Shown here: in pieces, positions 19,344 to 31,720 of the stretch
Numbering within the stretch: position 1 is the stretch's first letter
Layout: each line of letters begins with the position of its first letter
DNA from: Nitrospirota bacterium
Lineage (GTDB): Bacteria > Nitrospirota > Nitrospiria > JACQBZ01
Reading direction: 5' to 3'
DNA: 62,738 bases
NCBI GenBank assembly: GCA_016200255.1
Contig: JACQFA010000039.1
Location: 77,678 to 140,415, forward strand
Position numbers and translations under genes: made by a program
Notes under the pieces: model-generated
Seen by the model: only the letters and a program-made list of their open reading frames with translations
What the model was told of the DNA's origin: nothing
The model's database searches: none

Positions 19344-21056
19344 TCAGGCGTCTCCCGAAACTCGAAGGTCTTTCAAACGGAGTTGTATCTGTTCGCGGCC
19401 CAGCCAGCGGTTCCGCTCCGGAATGAACACCAGATCCAGCGGGGCGCCGTCTCTCAAGATAGCCATCCGGTCCCCCATTCGAAAACCGATCACGTCGATG
19501 AAAGCTCCGGCCATGCCGTTCGGTTTTTTGACCGAAAATTTCAGATGATTGTTTCCGACGATCCGGGGGTTGACCGGGATGACCTCCCGGAGGAGCAGCG
19601 TCGGCTCCGGATGGGCCGGTCCGAAGGGAGCCAGGGTTTCCAGCTCGCCGACCAACCGCAGCGTCAGATCCTCCCACGCCACCGATGCGTCGATCATCTG
19701 CTTCGGCTGAAAATCCTCGGGGCTCAACATTTCAAACGCCGTGGACGATAGGCGCTCGCGCAGCGCCGGGATGTTTTCCTCGCGAAGGGTCAACCCCGCG
19801 GCAGAATAATGACCGCCGAACCGGATCAACAAGTCCCGGCAGCGGCTCAAGCCTTCGAACAGATGAAATCCGGCGATGCTCCGGGCCGAACCTTTGGCCA
19901 GACCGTCCGAATCGACCGCCAGCAGTATGGTCGGACGATAATACCGTTCGACCAGACGGGCCGCCACGATCCCGACCACGCCCAAATGCCACTGCCGCGA
20001 GGCCAATACGATGCAGCCGTCCTTTTGAAAATCGCATTCAGACTCGACACGGGCACAGGCCTCCGCCAGAATCCGCCCCTCAATCTCCTGCCGCTGCTGG
20101 TTTTGTAAATTCAGGGACTGGGCGATCCGGCGGGCTTCCTCCAACGATTGCGTCGTCAAGAGGCGCACCGCATCCTGCGCATCCGTCAGCCGGCCGGATG
20201 CATTGATTCGCGGCGCCAATGTAAATCCCACCGTGCCGGCCTTCACCGGCCCCTCGGACAGTCCGGCCGCTTCTTTCAAGGCCCGGATGCCGGGCCGCCG
20301 GGCTTCCGTGAGTTGGCTCAGACCTTCTTTGACCAAAAACCGATTCTCTCCAATCAAAGGCGAGACATCCGCGATCGTTCCCAGTGCGACCAGATCCAGC
20401 CCGTCGGTTTCGAGACGGCCCGTCAAGGCATGGATCACTTTGAATGCCAGACCGGCCGTGCAGAGACCCTTCTCCGGATAGCCGGAATCGATCCGTTTCG
20501 GATTGAGCATCGCCGTGGCCGGCGGAAGCTCCGACGGCACTTCGTGGTGATCCGTCACGATCACATCCATTCCCAGGGAGGACGCCAGACGGATTTCATC
20601 CACCGAGGTCGTGCCGCAATCGGCCGTGATGAGCAACGTCGTCCCCCGGTTATGGAGCGTTCGGATCGCCGATTCGTTTAAACCATATCCTTCCTTCACG
20701 CGATGCGGAATATAGAAACCGGCCTCCAGTCCCTGGCTCTTGAAGAAGTCCAGATACAAGGTGGTGGCCGTCACACCGTCGACATCATAATCCCCGTAGA
20801 CCACGACGCGTTCCGACCGGCGAATGGCTTGGCGGATTCGTGAAACCGCGCGGTCCATCCCGTTCAACCGCATCGGATCCAGAAGGTCCGACGCCGACGG
20901 CGAGAGAAAGGTTCGGGCCGCATCCGGCGTGCGTATACCGCGGCGGATCAGGACCGAGGCCGTTGCGGACTGGAGTCCCAGGTCCCGAACCAGTCCTTCA
21001 CGCGCGGCCGTTTCGAGAGGCGGTTGGACCCACCGTCTGTAATACACCGTCGCCAT
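19344..21056 (-). CDS. recJ: Single-stranded-DNA exonuclease RecJ
   Basis: A 570-residue RecJ. The DHH domain holds VVYGDYDVDGVTATTLY, ITADCGTT and VTDHHEVP; the DHHA1 domain holds RFGGHYSAAGLTL; an OB fold ends the protein. It degrades ssDNA 5' to 3' in recombination and mismatch repair. The ATG lies nine bases from a good -10 box with no ribosome site between, so translation is probably leaderless. Confidence 0.95.
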   Translation of the reverse strand: MATVYYRRWVQPPLETAAREGLVRDLGLQSATASVLIRRGIRTPDAARTFLSPSASDLLDPMRLNGMDRAVSRIRQAIRRSERVVVYGDYDVDGVTATTLYLDFFKSQGLEAGFYIPHRVKEGYGLNESAIRTLHNRGTTLLITADCGTTSVDEIRLASSLGMDVIVTDHHEVPSELPPATAMLNPKRIDSGYPEKGLCTAGLAFKVIHALTGRLETDGLDLVALGTIADVSPLIGENRFLVKEGLSQLTEARRPGIRALKEAAGLSEGPVKAGTVGFTLAPRINASGRLTDAQDAVRLLTTQSLEEARRIAQSLNLQNQQRQEIEGRILAEACARVESECDFQKDGCIVLASRQWHLGVVGIVAARLVERYYRPTILLAVDSDGLAKGSARSIAGFHLFEGLSRCRDLLIRFGGHYSAAGLTLREENIPALRERLSSTAFEMLSPEDFQPKQMIDASVAWEDLTLRLVGELETLAPFGPAHPEPTLLLREVIPVNPRIVGNNHLKFSVKKPNGMAGAFIDVIGFRMGDRMAILRDGAPLDLVFIPERNRWLGREQIQLRLKDLRVSGDA

Positions 21057-21064
21057 ATTAAAAT

Positions 21065-21093
21065 ATCATAGGCTAATAGGCCCTGTTTGTCAA
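21065..21093 (-). promoter_or_regulatory. Sigma70-type promoter of recJ
   Basis: TTGACA, 17-base spacer, TATGAT on the minus strand. Predicted transcription start falls on or within two bases of the recJ ATG. Confidence 0.7.
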
Positions 21094-21162
21094 ACCGGTC
21101 GTGGCGTCGAAAATCGATCAAAACTTGTCATGGAAAGGGTGGGTGCAGAGAAACGAAAAAAA

Positions 21163-22764
21163 TCACTTCTGAAGTTTTTGCAGTTCGTCCTTCGCGATGC
21201 GGTTGGCCGGATCCCAGATCAGAACCTCTTCAAACTGCCGTTGAGCTCTCTGGACCATGCCGCCCTTCTTATAAAGCAGACCGAGTCCGATGTAGTTCTC
21301 CACGCCGGACGGATCGAGTTCAATCGCCTTTTTGTAATGGGTTTCGGCGTCCCGCTGACGTCCCGGCAGCTGGGTCAATGCCTTGGCCAGAAGGGCATGA
21401 TGACCGGCCCTATTCGGCACGGCCTTCACGGCGGCTTCGAAGTAATAGGCCGCCGTCTTGAAATCACCCTTCTGAAGGGCCTGCTGCCCCATCTGCACCT
21501 GTTGCGTCGGCGAGGGTCCCGCGGTTTCCTTGTGTTGGCCCTTGAATTTTTTCAGTGCAAGTTCGGTATCATAGTCCTTGCGTTTTCGCTCCATCAAAAG
21601 AGTATCGTAGGCCTCCGTAATGCGACGGAAGAGCGTCTCAAGATGGGGCGTGAGTTCCTCCAAACCGGACTGGAAATGCCGGTCCGGATGGTATGCCTTC
21701 GCCAGACGGAAATAGGCCCGTTTGATCTCATCCCGAGCCGCCTCGGTTTGCAGTCCCAGCACCTCGTAATAGTCCTGATGTTCCAGAGCTTCGTAGGCCT
21801 CTCGGATTTTTTGCTTCGTGAGATGCGCTTCCTGTTCATTTTTCTGAAAGATCTCTTCGCGATCCTTGACAACCGCCTCCTGTTGCTCCAGTTTGACCTC
21901 TTTCACCAGATCCTCGTCTCCCGAAGAGGCGCTTCCAACCGCTTCCGGAGTCCCGTCCTTTGGAACGGTTTCGACCGTTTCGGCCGGCATTTCCTGAACG
22001 GATGGTTCCGGTGTCAGATCGGAGATACCGCTCTCGACCAACCCGACCGAAAGGAAAAAACAGAGCAGTTTTAAGGTCTCAAACGCCGGAAGCTCGGATG
22101 AGGCAAAGACTTCGAAAATAGTGCTCTTGCCGTCCACCTGCAACAGCAGCTTTCGCTCCGGGTCCGTCAGCTTGATGTCCTGAAAAAGGATCAACGGGTC
22201 CATCGTGATATGCAAGATCATATCCATGGACGGAAGCTCGTGCCGCAGACGGACGAAGTCGTTGATCCGGCGGATGCCGTCCAGGATGAGATTGGCCGTG
22301 CTCATCTTGAGCGTGATGATTTCCTGGGCCGGCAGCGGGCCTTCCTCAAACAGGTATTCACCGTCCAGCCAGGTGAAGAGGCTTAGAATGATTTCCTTGA
22401 CCTGATGGGTTACGGCCCAGAAGAGATCCTTGGCGGTGAGCACCCCGTGTTCAACCAGAACCGTTCCGAACCGTTTTTGAGTATTACGGGTGACCTCGGA
22501 GGCCTTCTCGTACTGACCCAACGTGATCTTGCCGGCCTTGAGGAGCACCTCCCCCAGCCAGTCGTCCTGATATTTGGACGCAGCGAAGACTATGTCGCCG
22601 TCCTTGATGAAGATCGACTTGTGTTGATCGTTCCGCCGAAGGACCAAGGCCCCGGTCTTCTTTTGCCGTTGCAGGTGGGTCAGAATCCTCGGAAGCCGCT
22701 GGTCCCGAAGTCTCCCGGATACAGGCAGATCACCGTCCATGACAAGACCTTCCTTTAACATCAC
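21163..22764 (-). CDS. PATAN (DUF4388)-DnaJ-TPR fusion protein
   Basis: A 533-residue protein. Residues 10-230 carry DUF4388/PATAN-like repeats (LPRILTHLQRQKKTGALVL, then a second degenerate copy). Residues 250-310 are an acidic linker and coiled coil. About residues 335-405 are a J-domain with the HPD tripeptide in AKAYHPDRHF, and about 430-533 hold TPR units (KAIELDPSGVENYIGLGLLY). The intact HPD implies stimulation of a DnaK partner. PATAN domains occur in two-component and biofilm regulators. The start overlaps the secF stop, placing it in the tgt-yajC-secDF operon. Confidence 0.82.
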   Translation of the reverse strand: MMLKEGLVMDGDLPVSGRLRDQRLPRILTHLQRQKKTGALVLRRNDQHKSIFIKDGDIVFAASKYQDDWLGEVLLKAGKITLGQYEKASEVTRNTQKRFGTVLVEHGVLTAKDLFWAVTHQVKEIILSLFTWLDGEYLFEEGPLPAQEIITLKMSTANLILDGIRRINDFVRLRHELPSMDMILHITMDPLILFQDIKLTDPERKLLLQVDGKSTIFEVFASSELPAFETLKLLCFFLSVGLVESGISDLTPEPSVQEMPAETVETVPKDGTPEAVGSASSGDEDLVKEVKLEQQEAVVKDREEIFQKNEQEAHLTKQKIREAYEALEHQDYYEVLGLQTEAARDEIKRAYFRLAKAYHPDRHFQSGLEELTPHLETLFRRITEAYDTLLMERKRKDYDTELALKKFKGQHKETAGPSPTQQVQMGQQALQKGDFKTAAYYFEAAVKAVPNRAGHHALLAKALTQLPGRQRDAETHYKKAIELDPSGVENYIGLGLLYKKGGMVQRAQRQFEEVLIWDPANRIAKDELQKLQK

Positions 22765-23678
22765 ACGCGTTTAAGCAACTTGCCCTGGCTCCCCTTCCAC
22801 AGCACCAAGACCGGACTGGCGACAAAAATCGAGGAGTAGGTCCCCACGATGACGCCCACCAGAAGCGCGAAGGAAAAATCATGAATCACCTCTCCGCCGA
22901 AGAAAAACAGCGCGACCAGAACCAGGACCACGGTCAACGAGACCACGATCGTCCGGCTGAGAACCTGGTTGATCCCGCCGTTGATCACCTCCTCCAGCGA
23001 TTCCCGGCGGCGGTACTTCAGGTTCTCGCGAATCCGGTCGAAAACCACCACGGTGTCCGTCAGAGAGTAACCGGCCAGCGTCAGCAGGGCCGTCACAATC
23101 AGCAGTGTGATCTCGGTATGGAGAAGATAGAGCACGCCCAGAACCGCCAGGACGTCGTGAAATGTCGCAATGGCGGCCGCAATGCCGAAACGAAACTCAA
23201 ACCGGACCGCAATATAAAGAACGATCCCGATCATCGAGAAGACAATCGCGATGACGGCCTTCTTCTGAAGCTCCTGACCGATCGTCGGGCCGATGGCGGT
23301 GCTGCTGTCCACCACGAACTGATTCGCCGAGAACTCCTTTTCAAAGATCTGGACGATCCGATTGGCCGCATCCTCCTGAATGGTGTTCTGCTTCTTCACA
23401 CGGATCAGAAGTTTGTTCCCGCTGGTGAATTCCTGAAGCTCGGCGTCGGGAAAGCCGTTCGTCGACAGAACCCGGCGGGCCTCGTCGATTTTGATCGCCT
23501 GTTCGAATTTAAGCTGGACGGCGGTTCCCCCGGCAAAGTCGATGCCGAGATTCGCTTGCCCCCGCCCGATCTGGACCAGGGCCAGCAATCCCGACAAAAC
23601 CAGGATGCCGGAAAAGATAAACGCGTAATTCCGTTTGCTGATGAAATCAATATTTGTCTTGCCCAATATCTCAAACAT
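22761..23678 (-). CDS. secF: Protein translocase subunit SecF
   Basis: A 305-residue SecF with six membrane segments. The P1 periplasmic region contains GIDFAGGTAVQLKF, and the conserved AGYSLTDTVVVFDRIREN lies in TM4-5. With SecD it forms the proton-driven RND-type motor that pulls exported proteins through SecYEG. It follows secD by 30 bases. Confidence 0.97.
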   Translation of the reverse strand: MFEILGKTNIDFISKRNYAFIFSGILVLSGLLALVQIGRGQANLGIDFAGGTAVQLKFEQAIKIDEARRVLSTNGFPDAELQEFTSGNKLLIRVKKQNTIQEDAANRIVQIFEKEFSANQFVVDSSTAIGPTIGQELQKKAVIAIVFSMIGIVLYIAVRFEFRFGIAAAIATFHDVLAVLGVLYLLHTEITLLIVTALLTLAGYSLTDTVVVFDRIRENLKYRRRESLEEVINGGINQVLSRTIVVSLTVVLVLVALFFFGGEVIHDFSFALLVGVIVGTYSSIFVASPVLVLWKGSQGKLLKRV

Positions 23679-23708
23679 GCATTCTCCTATTATCTATGGG
23701 TCCCGTGG

Positions 23709-25349
23709 TCAGATGCTCAACCGTTGTAATTTCCAGCGACTGTTGATAAAGTCGAAAACTACTTTTGTTCCCACCAGCGCCGTGAAGAGGTTAATAGCGA
23801 TACCCAGGCTCAGGCTCACGGCGAATCCCTTGATCGGTCCGGTCCCGAACAGAAAAAGAACCAGCGCCGTGATCAGCGTCGTCACATGGGAGTCGACAAT
23901 CGTCAGGAAGGCCTTGTCATAGCCGCCGTCTATCGCCAGGCGGACCGGTTTTCCCTGACGGAGTTCCTCGCGGATTCGCTCAAAGATCAGGACATTGGAA
24001 TCCACGCCCATGCCGATCGTCAAAATAATGCCGGCGATGCCTGGCAAAGTCAAGGTGGCGCTCATCGCCGCCAAGACCCCCATCAGCACGATCAGATTCA
24101 GGATCAGGGCCATATCCGCGATGATGCCGGCCATGCGATAATAAACCATCATAAAAATAATCACCAGAATACCGGCCAGGACAGTGGCTTGAATGCCCAT
24201 CCGGATCGAATCCTGTCCCAGCGACGGCCCGACGGTAAGATCCTGAAGCGTTCGGACGGGCGCCGGAAGCGCTCCGGCCCTCAAGACGATGGCCAGGTCG
24301 TTGGCCTCCTGCGTGGTAAAACTCCCGGTGATCTGCGCATTGCCGCCTGCGATGCGATCCTGGATGACCGGCGCCGAATAAACATTGCTGTCCAGGACAA
24401 TCGCCAGACGTTTCTTGATGTTCTCGGCCGTGATGCGTTCAAACACCTGGGCGCCGGTGCTGTTCATCCGGATCGCGACATACGGCTCGTTGAACTGTCC
24501 GATGTTCACACGGGCATCGGTGAGAACATCCCCCGTCATGATGGTCCGCTTTTTGATGAGATAGGGCCGTTTACGGACCTCGCCGCTGGCTTTGTCGACG
24601 ACCCGTTCGAACATCAGATCATCCCCTTCCGGGACCTTGCTTCCGTATTCGGCCATGAAGGTCTCTTCATTGAGCGCGGTGATTGAAAGCGGAAGCGTAC
24701 GGCTCAGCGGATTGTCCTCGTCCAGGAGTTTGAACTCCAGAAGCGCCGTCTTCCCGATCAATTCCTTCGCCCGCTTGGAATCCTTCACACCGGGGAGCTG
24801 GATCACGATTTGCCGGGGCCCCTGCCGCTGGATCAACGGTTCGGCCACGCCGAACTGGTCGATCCGGTTTCGGATCGTCTCAAGCGCTTGCGTGGTTGCG
24901 GAGTCCTTGATCCGGTTCACCTCGCCCTCCCGGAGATGATAAACCAGCGTGTTTCCCGGCGATTCTTTCGGAACAAAATTTGGATAATTGGCCTCGATCT
25001 TTTTTGCGGCATCGGTCTTTTTGTCCGGCTCCGGCAAGGCCACGGTCAGATCAGAAGGCCCCGTCCGTTTCACCGATTCGGCCGGAAGTTTTTCCACATC
25101 GAGGAGCTCTTTGATCGAGGAAGCGGTCCGCTCCACCAGGTTCTCGACCGCCTTCTCTTCCTCAACCTCCAGCACCATGTGGATCCCGCCCTGGAGATCC
25201 AGTCCCAGCGTGACGCCGCGGCCCGGCATATATTTTTTCCACCAGTCCGGCAGCGTTGGATAGACCGGAGTGGACGGCAAGAAAAAGACGATCGAAATCA
25301 AAATAGTCAAGCTCAACAGCAGCAGTCGTCCTCGAATTCCTCGTTTCAC
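23709..25349 (-). CDS. secD: Protein translocase subunit SecD
   Basis: A 546-residue SecD: TM1, the large periplasmic P1 domain starting GVTLGLDLQGGIHMVLEV, then five membrane segments with the conserved GIAGIILTIGMGVDSNVLIFERIREEL. It partners SecF in the export motor. It is in the order tgt-yajC-secD-secF, as in many Gram-negative bacteria. Confidence 0.97.
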   Translation of the reverse strand: MKRGIRGRLLLLSLTILISIVFFLPSTPVYPTLPDWWKKYMPGRGVTLGLDLQGGIHMVLEVEEEKAVENLVERTASSIKELLDVEKLPAESVKRTGPSDLTVALPEPDKKTDAAKKIEANYPNFVPKESPGNTLVYHLREGEVNRIKDSATTQALETIRNRIDQFGVAEPLIQRQGPRQIVIQLPGVKDSKRAKELIGKTALLEFKLLDEDNPLSRTLPLSITALNEETFMAEYGSKVPEGDDLMFERVVDKASGEVRKRPYLIKKRTIMTGDVLTDARVNIGQFNEPYVAIRMNSTGAQVFERITAENIKKRLAIVLDSNVYSAPVIQDRIAGGNAQITGSFTTQEANDLAIVLRAGALPAPVRTLQDLTVGPSLGQDSIRMGIQATVLAGILVIIFMMVYYRMAGIIADMALILNLIVLMGVLAAMSATLTLPGIAGIILTIGMGVDSNVLIFERIREELRQGKPVRLAIDGGYDKAFLTIVDSHVTTLITALVLFLFGTGPIKGFAVSLSLGIAINLFTALVGTKVVFDFINSRWKLQRLSI

Positions 25350-25398
25350 GTCGCGTATCCTCTCCTTTTCCCTTGTAACAATCCGCCAGATTGCATCC

Positions 25399-25749
25399 TC
25401 AGGCCCCCTCTTCCGGCCCTTCCTGAAGTTCCGCTATATACTCGCGCCGGACCTTGATCCGGACGTTGTCCGCCACCTGGACCGTGACCACATTCTGTTG
25501 GATCGCCGCCACGGTACCCAGCACGCCGCCGGTCGTCAAAACCCGATCGCCCTTCTTCAGCGCCTCCAGCATGGCCCGGTGTTTTTTTTGTTTCCGTTGC
25601 TGGGGAAGGATCAGCAGAAAGTAGAAAACACCAAAAATCAGGACAAACGGCAGAAAAGAAACGAACATCCCCCCGGGACCGGCCGACGGAGCCGCACCGG
25701 GAGCCCCGCCCGCATCCTGAGCCCATGCCATTGTTAAGAAAGACCCCAT
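25399..25749 (-). CDS. yajC: Sec translocon accessory protein YajC
   Basis: A 116-residue single-pass membrane protein starting MGSFLTMAWAQ behind the ribosome site GAGGAGG. Its membrane helix (VSFLPFVLIFGVFYFLLILPQQRKQKK) and the following GDRVLTTGGVLGTV motif define YajC. The N-terminal Gly/Pro/Ala-rich periplasmic arm is longer than usual. It joins SecDF in the holotranslocon. Confidence 0.95.
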   Translation of the reverse strand: MGSFLTMAWAQDAGGAPGAAPSAGPGGMFVSFLPFVLIFGVFYFLLILPQQRKQKKHRAMLEALKKGDRVLTTGGVLGTVAAIQQNVVTVQVADNVRIKVRREYIAELQEGPEEGA

Positions 25750-25783
25750 ATTCTTTTCCTCCTCTATCATTTGAAAAAAATTT

Positions 25784-28592
<2,809 letters not shown>

Positions 28593-28596
<4 letters not shown>

Positions 28597-29849
28597 TGTC
28601 CCGGAACGGATGGATCCGAAATATCCTTGCCCAGTAACTGCACTTGAACGGTCCGGCCTTTCTCCATCTCCCCCGCTTCCGAAGGAAAAATCAGGAGGCC
28701 GTTCGCCTTGACCATGGACGTTAGAACCCCGGAGCTCTGACTCCCCGTCGTCCAGACTTCATATCGATCTTCCGTCTTTCTCACGACCGCTCTCAAGAAA
28801 TGCGTTTTGCCGGGGTTTTTTGTGACCCGTTCCATCAGAATAGCCTCGATCACCGGACGGAAGAGCAGGGTATGGCCTTGCATTTTTCGCAACACGGGTC
28901 TCACAAATTGCTCAAAGGTGACCATGGTCGAGACCGGATTCCCCGGAAGTCCGAAGACGGGTTTGGCCTTCAGCATCCCGAAGGCCAGGGGTTCACCCGG
29001 TTTCATCGCGACCTTCCAGAAAGCCATGGTCACACCCAGTTCGCCCAGCACCTCCTTCACAAAATCATATTCCCCCACCGAAACACCGCCGGAGATGAGT
29101 ATCAGATCGGCCGACAACCCCGGTGTCAGACGATTTGAAAGCTCCTCCCGTGTATCTTTCGCAACACCCAAGAGCACCGGGACACCACCGGCCTCGATGA
29201 CCTGAGCCGCGACCGCGTAGCCGTTGCTGTTCATAATCTTGTCCAGGCTTATTGCTTCACCCAAATCGGCCAGTTCATTGCCCGTGGCCAGAATCGCGAC
29301 ACGGGGCCGCTGGTAGACCTGGACATACGATCGCCCCACCGAGGCCAGCAGGCCCACCTCCGCCGGACCGATTACACTGTTTTGAGCCAGCACGACATTC
29401 CCGGCCCGGAGGTCCTCGCCTCGAAGACGGACGTTTTCACCCGACTCGACCGCTTCAAGGATACGGACGCGCTTTCCCTCGGCCCGCGTATCCTCGACAC
29501 GAATCACCGCATCCGCGCCTTCCGGCACGGGCGCCCCCGTCATGATCCGACTGGCCTGGCCCGGTAGAACCGTTTTTTGGGGAAGAACACCCGCCGCGAT
29601 CTCTTCAATCACCTCCAGAAGGACGGGGCGCTGCTCCGATGCCTGAGAAAGTTCGCCATGACGAACGGCATATCCATCCATTGCGGAACTATTCCAGGGC
29701 GGATGATCGCGCACGGATACCACCGGCTCGGCCAGCACGCGGCCCAATGAATGGAGGAGATCCATTTTTTCCGTCCCCATCCGTTGAACATGATCCAGAA
29801 TCGCCTCCAGCGCCTTTTTAACCGGAATCGTTGCCATTTTAGGATCCAT
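28593..29849 (-). CDS. moeA: Molybdopterin molybdenumtransferase MoeA
   Basis: A 418-residue MoeA with domain motifs NSSAMDGYAVRHGE, ASRIMTGAPVPEGADAVI, LISGGVSVGEYDFV and VFGLPGNPVST. It inserts molybdate into molybdopterin. The presence of a sulfite-oxidase-family enzyme in this window gives it a local client. The ATG lies 11 bases from a TATAAT box with no ribosome site, so it is likely read from a nearly leaderless mRNA. Confidence 0.96.
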
Positions 29850-29860
29850 GAAAGCGGTTC

Positions 29861-29889
29861 ATTATAACGCAAGGTCTGCTGTCTGTAAA
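29861..29889 (-). promoter_or_regulatory. Sigma70-type promoter of moeA-argS-tgt
   Basis: TTTACA, 17-base spacer, TATAAT. The -10 box ends 11 bases before the moeA ATG. Confidence 0.65.
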
Positions 29890-29936
29890 GGCAGGACACC
29901 TTCTCTTCAAATCACGGCAACAGTCGTCCAAATACA

Positions 29937-29964
29937 AAAGGGGGTGACGTCTGTCACCCCCTTT
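29937..29964 (-). terminator. Terminator after the cytochrome gene cluster
   Basis: A 12-bp perfect stem (AAAGGGGGTGAC with its complement) around a 4-base loop, followed on the minus strand by TTTTG. It lies 26 bases past the stop of the EB_dh-cytochrome gene and should close the oxidase operon before moeA. Confidence 0.85.
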
Positions 29965-29989
29965 GCTGTTAAAAACGGGACAATGTTTC

Positions 29990-31690
29990 TTATTTACGCT
30001 GTGGCTTGGCCGCGTTCGCCTTGCGGATAATCCAGCCTTCCAACCCAAAAGCCAGGATCACGGCCACAAAGGGATAGATATAAGCCTTTGTCGGTATCGG
30101 CGGTTCAAGGATCGTATAGTACCAGGTTGAAATGGACGATTTCAAACCATGATCCCCGTTGTTCCCATCCCAGGCAAAGAAGACGGTCGGGATGTACTTG
30201 CCCATTTCAAACTGGACGTCGTTGTCTTTGTCACCTGTGGTCATCACCCTTGTCAGGATGACGCGCCAGCGTCCGTCTTTATATTCCGAGAAAACAGCTT
30301 TTACGTCCTGATTCGCAGTGGGTTCCAGTTTCAGATCGCCCCCCATGGCCCCATGGCCGATGTAGGCCTTGACCGTCCCGTCCGATTCCCATTTCCACAA
30401 ATCAACGGCGTTCTTGACATCCCCGAACACAAAACGCGGTTTCTCAGGCGGCGTCAAATTCTGCCACTTGGCCGGGAATTGGATGGCGACGCCATCATTG
30501 AACATCGGATATTCCCGTGAGGCGATCGGCTGTCCCGCAGGAGGCGTTTCCTCGAAACTGGCCTCCTGCGCCATGGCCTCCGGAGTGGCGACACTCTTGA
30601 TTCGGTCGTCCCATTCAAAGGCCCAGGCAATCTCCTTGCCGTTGAATGCGGATTTCACCCAGACTTCATCCACGAGGCGGACAAAGTTTCTTGGTTTGTG
30701 AATAATCTGCCCAGCCAAGCCGATGTATTGATTTTCAAAATTTTGCCACATCGGATCGTCGGGGCTCTTTGGAATCTCACCCGTCACAAAATGCGATTTT
30801 ACCACGAACTGCGCCGCCGGATGAGCCGTCAGAGGATCGATCTTCCGTTTCGGGCAGAGAGAGATCACAAAATTGGCCACATCCCAACGCTGATCGGGAG
30901 TCAGCACATCCGCAAATGACGGCATGGGCGTTCCGTTCAAGCCGGTGGAAACCTCACGAAAAACATTCTTGGGATTGTACGGATCTTCGCGGTTGCCGCG
31001 GAAGTTCCAGCACTTGTGCAAGTCGGCCGGAAAAATCGGGAAGCCCCATTCGTCTTTCTGTGTTTTGTTTCCGTCCCCCCGCCCTTCCGCGCCGTGGCAT
31101 TCGACGCATTTCCCTTTATTCATAAAAACATCTTTTCCTTTTTTGATACTGTCTTCCGAGGAGGCAACCTGTTTCCCGTAATCAATGACGTGGAACTCTT
31201 CGTTTTCCATATCCTGAAAGTTCCGTTCTTTCACAAGATTGGTCATGACAAACGAGACCACCTGATGCCGTTGCTGATCAGTCAGAATTCCGTTCCAAGG
31301 CGGCATCGCTGAGCCCGGCAAGCCATGCGTCACCGTTAAGAAGAGATCGTTTTCCATTGGAAGCTCGCCGCTTCCGGTATGCCGAATCTTAAAAGTCCCC
31401 TGGTTGAAATTCCGGGGCCTCGGCCAGAGACGATCCGCTCCCGGGCCGTCTCCCGCACCTTCCGGGCCATGACACCAAACGCATTTTTTAAAATAGATCT
31501 GTTTTCCGGCATCCACATCGGCCTGGGAAGGCTTTGCGGGCCGGCCGGCCGATGCAGCCGCTGCCGGCTTTTCCTCTTTTTTAGTCTCGGCCATGGTCAA
31601 GACCACGGTCCCGGCTGCGATGAATGCAAACGCGACGACACCCACCACGACCGCTCTCGTCTTGTTAAAGCCTGATAAAATCTTGTCCAT
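29990..31690 (-). CDS. Diheme cytochrome c fused to ethylbenzene-dehydrogenase-type heme domain
   Basis: A 566-residue protein starting at MDKILSGFNK behind GAAAGGGGC. It has an N-terminal membrane anchor (residues 12-33), then two cytochrome c domains with CVWCH near 73 and CVECH near 170. About residues 310-530 resemble the EB_dh/NxrC/EbdC gamma-subunit fold that binds heme b, and a C-terminal helix (YIYPFVAVILAFGLEGWII) anchors the other end. It should be a periplasmic electron carrier between a quinol or NXR-like donor and the oxidase. Relatives are described as candidate NxrC in Nitrospira (from memory). No NxrA/NxrB is present here, so nitrite oxidation is not shown. Confidence 0.82.
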   Translation of the reverse strand: MDKILSGFNKTRAVVVGVVAFAFIAAGTVVLTMAETKKEEKPAAAASAGRPAKPSQADVDAGKQIYFKKCVWCHGPEGAGDGPGADRLWPRPRNFNQGTFKIRHTGSGELPMENDLFLTVTHGLPGSAMPPWNGILTDQQRHQVVSFVMTNLVKERNFQDMENEEFHVIDYGKQVASSEDSIKKGKDVFMNKGKCVECHGAEGRGDGNKTQKDEWGFPIFPADLHKCWNFRGNREDPYNPKNVFREVSTGLNGTPMPSFADVLTPDQRWDVANFVISLCPKRKIDPLTAHPAAQFVVKSHFVTGEIPKSPDDPMWQNFENQYIGLAGQIIHKPRNFVRLVDEVWVKSAFNGKEIAWAFEWDDRIKSVATPEAMAQEASFEETPPAGQPIASREYPMFNDGVAIQFPAKWQNLTPPEKPRFVFGDVKNAVDLWKWESDGTVKAYIGHGAMGGDLKLEPTANQDVKAVFSEYKDGRWRVILTRVMTTGDKDNDVQFEMGKYIPTVFFAWDGNNGDHGLKSSISTWYYTILEPPIPTKAYIYPFVAVILAFGLEGWIIRKANAAKPQRK

Positions 31691-31720
31691 CGCTTGCGCC
31701 CCTTTCACGTAAACGGATGA

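Noticed and set aside
29990..31690. Nitrite oxidoreductase gamma subunit, implying a nitrite oxidiser
   Set aside because: The heme-binding domain is similar, but no NxrA or NxrB is present, and this domain also occurs in other enzymes.
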